Below, in pieces: positions 61,225 through 64,000 of a DNA stretch of 64,000 bases. The notes beneath the pieces were generated by a model. The model was not told the origin of the DNA. It did no database searches and saw nothing but the letters and a program-made list of their open reading frames with translations. This DNA is from Paenalcaligenes hominis_A (GTDB lineage: Bacteria > Pseudomonadota > Gammaproteobacteria > Burkholderiales > Burkholderiaceae_B). Location: contig NZ_JBGJKZ010000001.1 in assembly GCF_041359055.1 (NCBI RefSeq), positions 62,001 through 126,000 on the forward strand. The letters run 5' to 3'. Position 1 is the stretch's first letter. Each line of letters begins with the position of its first letter. A program made the translations under genes and the position numbers.

Positions 61225-61695
61225 TTACATCTCCTCCGGTCCTAGATCATCGCTACTAAAAAGGCTCTTTTCGAGCTCATTGTTTTGAATATTTTCAAAC
61301 ACGATGGCAGCAGCTTGCTCGCTAATTTGTTTGGTTTGTGAGCGCGCTGGTGGTAGAAAGGTTCTAAACATAATGACGCGATTGTGCTCTACCCAGACTT
61401 CGCTACCCCAACGTGCTGAGGGACGCTCAAATACGGAAAGCGAATACTGATTGGCCTCGTCATGGTGATGCCACCACATAGAAAAATAGTGATAGAACTC
61501 ATGCCCTTGTACTGTGACGGTGCGATTGACCAAGATGCCTTTTAATGGGTCGTCAAAAAGCGTGTTGGGGCTAGTGGGTAATGGATTTTTTTCTGTTAAT
61601 GTGGGGGCCGTATTTGCTTCAATCTGAGAGGCAGATGCGGTGTGGTATGTTCCTAGTAGCATGCATAAAGCAACAAAAAGAAACCGCTCTCGCAT
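61225..61695 (-). CDS. csgE: Curli chaperone CsgE
   Basis: The 156-residue protein has a signal peptide (MRERFLFVALCMLLGTYHTASAS) and the CsgE segments LKGILVNRTVTVQGHEFYHYF, LSVFERPSARWGSEVWVEHN and IMFRTFLPPAR. CsgE caps the CsgG channel from the periplasm and selects substrates. The start at 61695 has GAGG six bases upstream; a longer reading (61743) is unlikely. It is the first gene of csgEFG here. A perfect odd palindrome, CTTAGTCACTAAG, lies at 61735-61747 in its upstream region and could be a regulator site. Confidence 0.93.
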   Translation of the reverse strand: MRERFLFVALCMLLGTYHTASASQIEANTAPTLTEKNPLPTSPNTLFDDPLKGILVNRTVTVQGHEFYHYFSMWWHHHDEANQYSLSVFERPSARWGSEVWVEHNRVIMFRTFLPPARSQTKQISEQAAAIVFENIQNNELEKSLFSSDDLGPEEM

Positions 61696-61845
61696 AAGAC
61701 GCCTCAATTGATTCAGTTGGATACCAAAGCAACACTTAGTCACTAAGATAATAGTGGGAATTAGCGGGCGTAAATATAGGGCAAATGGCGAGAATAACTC
61801 GGTCGTTTGCCGTAGATGTTTGAAAAATAAAGAATAGTTTAGGGA

Positions 61846-61875
61846 AAAGCCTCACCCGTTATAACGGGTGAGGCT
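61846..61875 (-). terminator. Terminator of the RNA-helicase gene
   Basis: AGCCTCACCCGTTA and TAACGGGTGAGGCT form a perfect 14-base palindrome (61848-61875) followed by four T on the minus strand, directly after the helicase stop. Confidence 0.9.
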
Positions 61876-61895
61876 CAATCAAAATAAATGGGTTT

Positions 61896-63221
61896 TTATT
61901 CGATGGTTTGTAGGTTTCTAGGGGCCGTGCTGGAACTACGCTTAGCTGTAGATCGATTGCCTGATCGGGGCTTGTTTCTAGAGCCAGCCCCTGATGTATT
62001 GGAGCGACGGCCACGGGAACGAGGGTTTTCAGTAGTAGCCGAGCGTTTAGACACAACCGGTTCCGGTTCAGTTGAAGGCGTGAACCCCTCAATGGTAATC
62101 GGCGTAATTGGGCGTTTAATTAAACGTTCAATGGCTTTAAGCAAACGAGTTTCAGAGCTATCAACTAATGAAATAGCACGCCCTTCACTGCCTGCTCGAC
62201 CCGTGCGACCAATACGGTGTACATAGTCTTCGGCAACTTGGGGTAATTCAAAATTAATCACATAAGGCAATTGGTCAATATCTAAACCACGCGCTGCAAT
62301 ATCAGTGGCTACCAGCACCGCAACCTTGCCATTTTTAAAACCTGTTAAAGCACGCGTACGGGCTGCTTGGCTTTTATTGCCATGTAAAGCCGCAGCGCTT
62401 AGGCCGTCTTTGCTAAGTTTATCTGCTAACCGGTTAGCTCCGTGTTTAGTGCGACAGAACACTAAGACCTGATGCCACCCGCTTTGACGAATAATATGGC
62501 TCACTAGATCGCGTTTATGACGCTGTTCGGTCTGTACCATTTCTTGGGTGATGAGTTCAGAAGCCGTATTGCGGGGTGTAACAGAAATTTCAATCGGGTC
62601 ATGAAGTGAGCTTTTGGCTAAAGCTCGAATCTCGTCAGAAAAGGTAGCGGAAAAGAGTAAGCTTTGGCGTTGTTCAGGTAGCAGTTTCAAGATGCGACGA
62701 ATATCACGGATGAAACCCATGTCTAGCATGCGGTCTGCTTCATCCAGCACAATAGTCTCAATACCGCTTAAATCAATATTTTTTTGTCCTACGTGATCTA
62801 ACAAACGACCGGGCGTTGCCACCACTATATCGATAGGATGACGTAAAGCGTTGGTTTGGGGGTTAATATTTACGCCACCAAATAACACCAACGAACGCAC
62901 AGAAGTGTGTTGGCTGTATAAACGTACTGATTCTTCGACTTGAGCAGCTAATTCACGCGTAGGCGTTAGAATTAAAGCGCGAGGGCGACCTGCAGTTAAT
63001 TTTTTTAATGGTTTGCTTAAAATTTGGTGCAAAATAGGAAGCGTAAAGCCCGCTGTTTTACCCGTTCCTGTTTGAGCAGCAGCCAATACATCGCCACCCT
63101 GCAGCACATGCGGTATGGCCTGAGCTTGAATAGGGGTAGGAGTGGTATAACCGCTGTCTTTAATGGCGCGCAATAAAGGTTCTGCCAATGCTAACGAGGC
63201 AAAAGTAGTGTTGTTATTCAA
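61896..63221 (-). CDS. rhlE: DEAD-box ATP-dependent RNA helicase, RhlE type
   Basis: The 441-residue helicase has the full motif set: Q-motif TPTPIQAQAIPHV, motif I AAQTGTGKTAG, Ia PTREL, DEAD box VLDEADRMLDMGF, SAT in LFSATFSDEI, and motif VI HRIGRTGRAGSEG. The C-terminal tail (about 385-441) is Arg/Ser/Gly-rich and basic, as in RhlE. It remodels RNA structure, often in cold or ribosome assembly. The start is the ATG at 63221. The 283-base upstream gap, shared with lemA, may carry a long leader with several small inverted repeats; I see no gene there. Confidence 0.93.
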   Translation of the reverse strand: MNNNTTFASLALAEPLLRAIKDSGYTTPTPIQAQAIPHVLQGGDVLAAAQTGTGKTAGFTLPILHQILSKPLKKLTAGRPRALILTPTRELAAQVEESVRLYSQHTSVRSLVLFGGVNINPQTNALRHPIDIVVATPGRLLDHVGQKNIDLSGIETIVLDEADRMLDMGFIRDIRRILKLLPEQRQSLLFSATFSDEIRALAKSSLHDPIEISVTPRNTASELITQEMVQTEQRHKRDLVSHIIRQSGWHQVLVFCRTKHGANRLADKLSKDGLSAAALHGNKSQAARTRALTGFKNGKVAVLVATDIAARGLDIDQLPYVINFELPQVAEDYVHRIGRTGRAGSEGRAISLVDSSETRLLKAIERLIKRPITPITIEGFTPSTEPEPVVSKRSATTENPRSRGRRSNTSGAGSRNKPRSGNRSTAKRSSSTAPRNLQTIE

Positions 63222-63504
63222 AGTATTTCCAGCGACTAGCCTATTACTAAAAAGGTAATACCAATCTAGGCTGACAGAATGAGGTTGATGGCGAAGATGC
63301 CGATACAGGGTAAGACCTGCTAGAGAAACGTAATGATTGGTGTGTTACGCAAAAAATCTATTATAGCGTTAATTAGCTAAGAATTAGATAAAAACTCTGA
63401 TGATCTTAATAATTTTTGGCTTGCTGAGCCTGTGTCAGGCGTTTAATCTAAGCACTACTTTGATGATGCGCGTTAGATAACGCCAGTTTTTATAGGAAGC
63501 GATT

Positions 63505-64000
63505 ATGAAAACGTATTTACGTTGGCTGTGGTTAAGCGTTACTGCGGTGTTATTAACGGGTTGTGGTTATAACGATATACAGCGCCTTGATGAGCAAGTT
63601 AAAGCCGCGTGGTCACAAACACTAAATCAATACGAGCGTCGTGCTGACTTAGTGCCCAAGCTAGTTAGTTCTGTGAATGCATATATGGTTAACGAGCGCA
63701 CTGTGCTTACAGATGTGACAGAGGCTAGGGCAAAAGTAGGGCAAATCAACCTGAATGTGAATGATTTAGATAATCCTGAATTAATGCGTCGGTTTTCACA
63801 GGCTCAGGGCGAGTTGTCATCTGCCTTGTCTCGCTTAATGGCGGTATCAGAAAACTACCCCCAATTAAAAAGTGATGGCTTAGTACGTGATTTAATGACC
63901 CAACTCGAAGGTACAGAAAATCGTATTGCTACTGAACGTGGGCGTTTTGTGCAAACTGTTCAAGAGTACAACTCGTATATACGTCAGTTTCCAACCGTGC
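63505..64000 (+). CDS. lemA: LemA-family lipoprotein (3' end outside window)
   Basis: The first 165 residues of a LemA-family protein are visible before the window ends. It starts MKTYLRWLWLSVTAVLL followed by the lipobox LTGC, with acylation at Cys20. The mature part has the family pattern NDIQRLDEQVKAAWSQ, NQYERRADLVPKLVSSVNAY, LSRLMAVSENYPQLKSDG and LEGTENRIATERGRF. LemA proteins form helical bundles at the membrane and are often followed by TPM-domain proteins. AGGAAG lies eight bases before the ATG at 63505. Confidence 0.92.
   Translation, partial: MKTYLRWLWLSVTAVLLTGCGYNDIQRLDEQVKAAWSQTLNQYERRADLVPKLVSSVNAYMVNERTVLTDVTEARAKVGQINLNVNDLDNPELMRRFSQAQGELSSALSRLMAVSENYPQLKSDGLVRDLMTQLEGTENRIATERGRFVQTVQEYNSYIRQFPTV

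Noticed and set aside
61848..61875. 28-base perfect palindrome as an operator
   Set aside because: It lies right after the helicase stop and is followed by T on that strand, so a terminator is the better call.
1..64000. CRISPR arrays, tRNA or rRNA genes, insertion sequences, prophage
   Set aside because: No spaced direct repeats, no tRNA T-loop-like segments in a foldable context, and no transposase or phage protein were found in reading both strands.

Overview
The window looks like a chromosomal segment of a moderate-GC betaproteobacterium, most likely an Alcaligenaceae relative (Paenalcaligenes, Oligella or Advenella type). The reasons are the housekeeping neighbourhoods (argS / SPOR protein / dsbA, smg next to topB, a MerR-type LiuR leucine operon that contains aceK), the many aromatic and TRAP/ABC uptake genes, and protein sequences that read as Burkholderiales. 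The genus is an inference. I saw no tRNA, rRNA, CRISPR, transposase or phage gene. No gene-free stretch exceeds 300 bases; the longest ones (leuA leader, csgD upstream region, rhlE/lemA gap) are described under features or findings.

Bases 1-7073 hold a plus-strand catabolic module: an aldehyde dehydrogenase cut by the window edge, a GlcG/HbpS-like protein, a flavin/2Fe-2S reductase, two small plant-type ferredoxins flanking a 99-residue protein of unknown family, and an ornithine-cyclodeaminase-family enzyme. After a small AT-rich gene and a strong terminator come a NIF3-family protein and a Gate-domain membrane protein. The oxygenase that these electron carriers should serve is not in the window and may lie upstream.

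Bases 7261-21492 form an aromatic-acid island. It holds a Rieske O-demethylase pair (VanAB-like), a five-gene branched-chain-type ABC importer, a LysR regulator, the complete 3-hydroxybenzoate to gentisate to fumarate plus pyruvate pathway, and a TRAP importer. Together they would import a substituted benzoate, demethylate it if methoxylated, hydroxylate it to gentisate and cleave it to central metabolites. Malate synthase G (glcB) and AMP nucleosidase follow.

Bases 25500-42614 hold a SET-domain lysine methyltransferase next to DNA topoisomerase III with a histone-H1-like Lys/Ala tail, a large membrane protein (DUF2157 plus GDYXXLXY), smg, and a minus-strand operon liuR-ivd-aceK-thiolase-mccB-mccA with a LiuR-type palindrome upstream. 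A metallo-beta-lactamase-fold protein and a cystathionine-beta-lyase-like enzyme are divergent from it.

Bases 42670-57922 are mostly housekeeping (dsbA, SPOR protein, argS, leuA with a leucine-rich leader peptide, Fur-controlled bfd/bfr, prfC, a chemoreceptor). They also include a 1181-residue RHS-repeat protein with a Sec signal and a C-terminal Tle1-type lipase domain. Bases 58137-61695 carry a compact curli system (csgE-csgF-csgG-curlin-csgD-like), followed by a RhlE-type RNA helicase and the start of a LemA-family lipoprotein running off the right edge.
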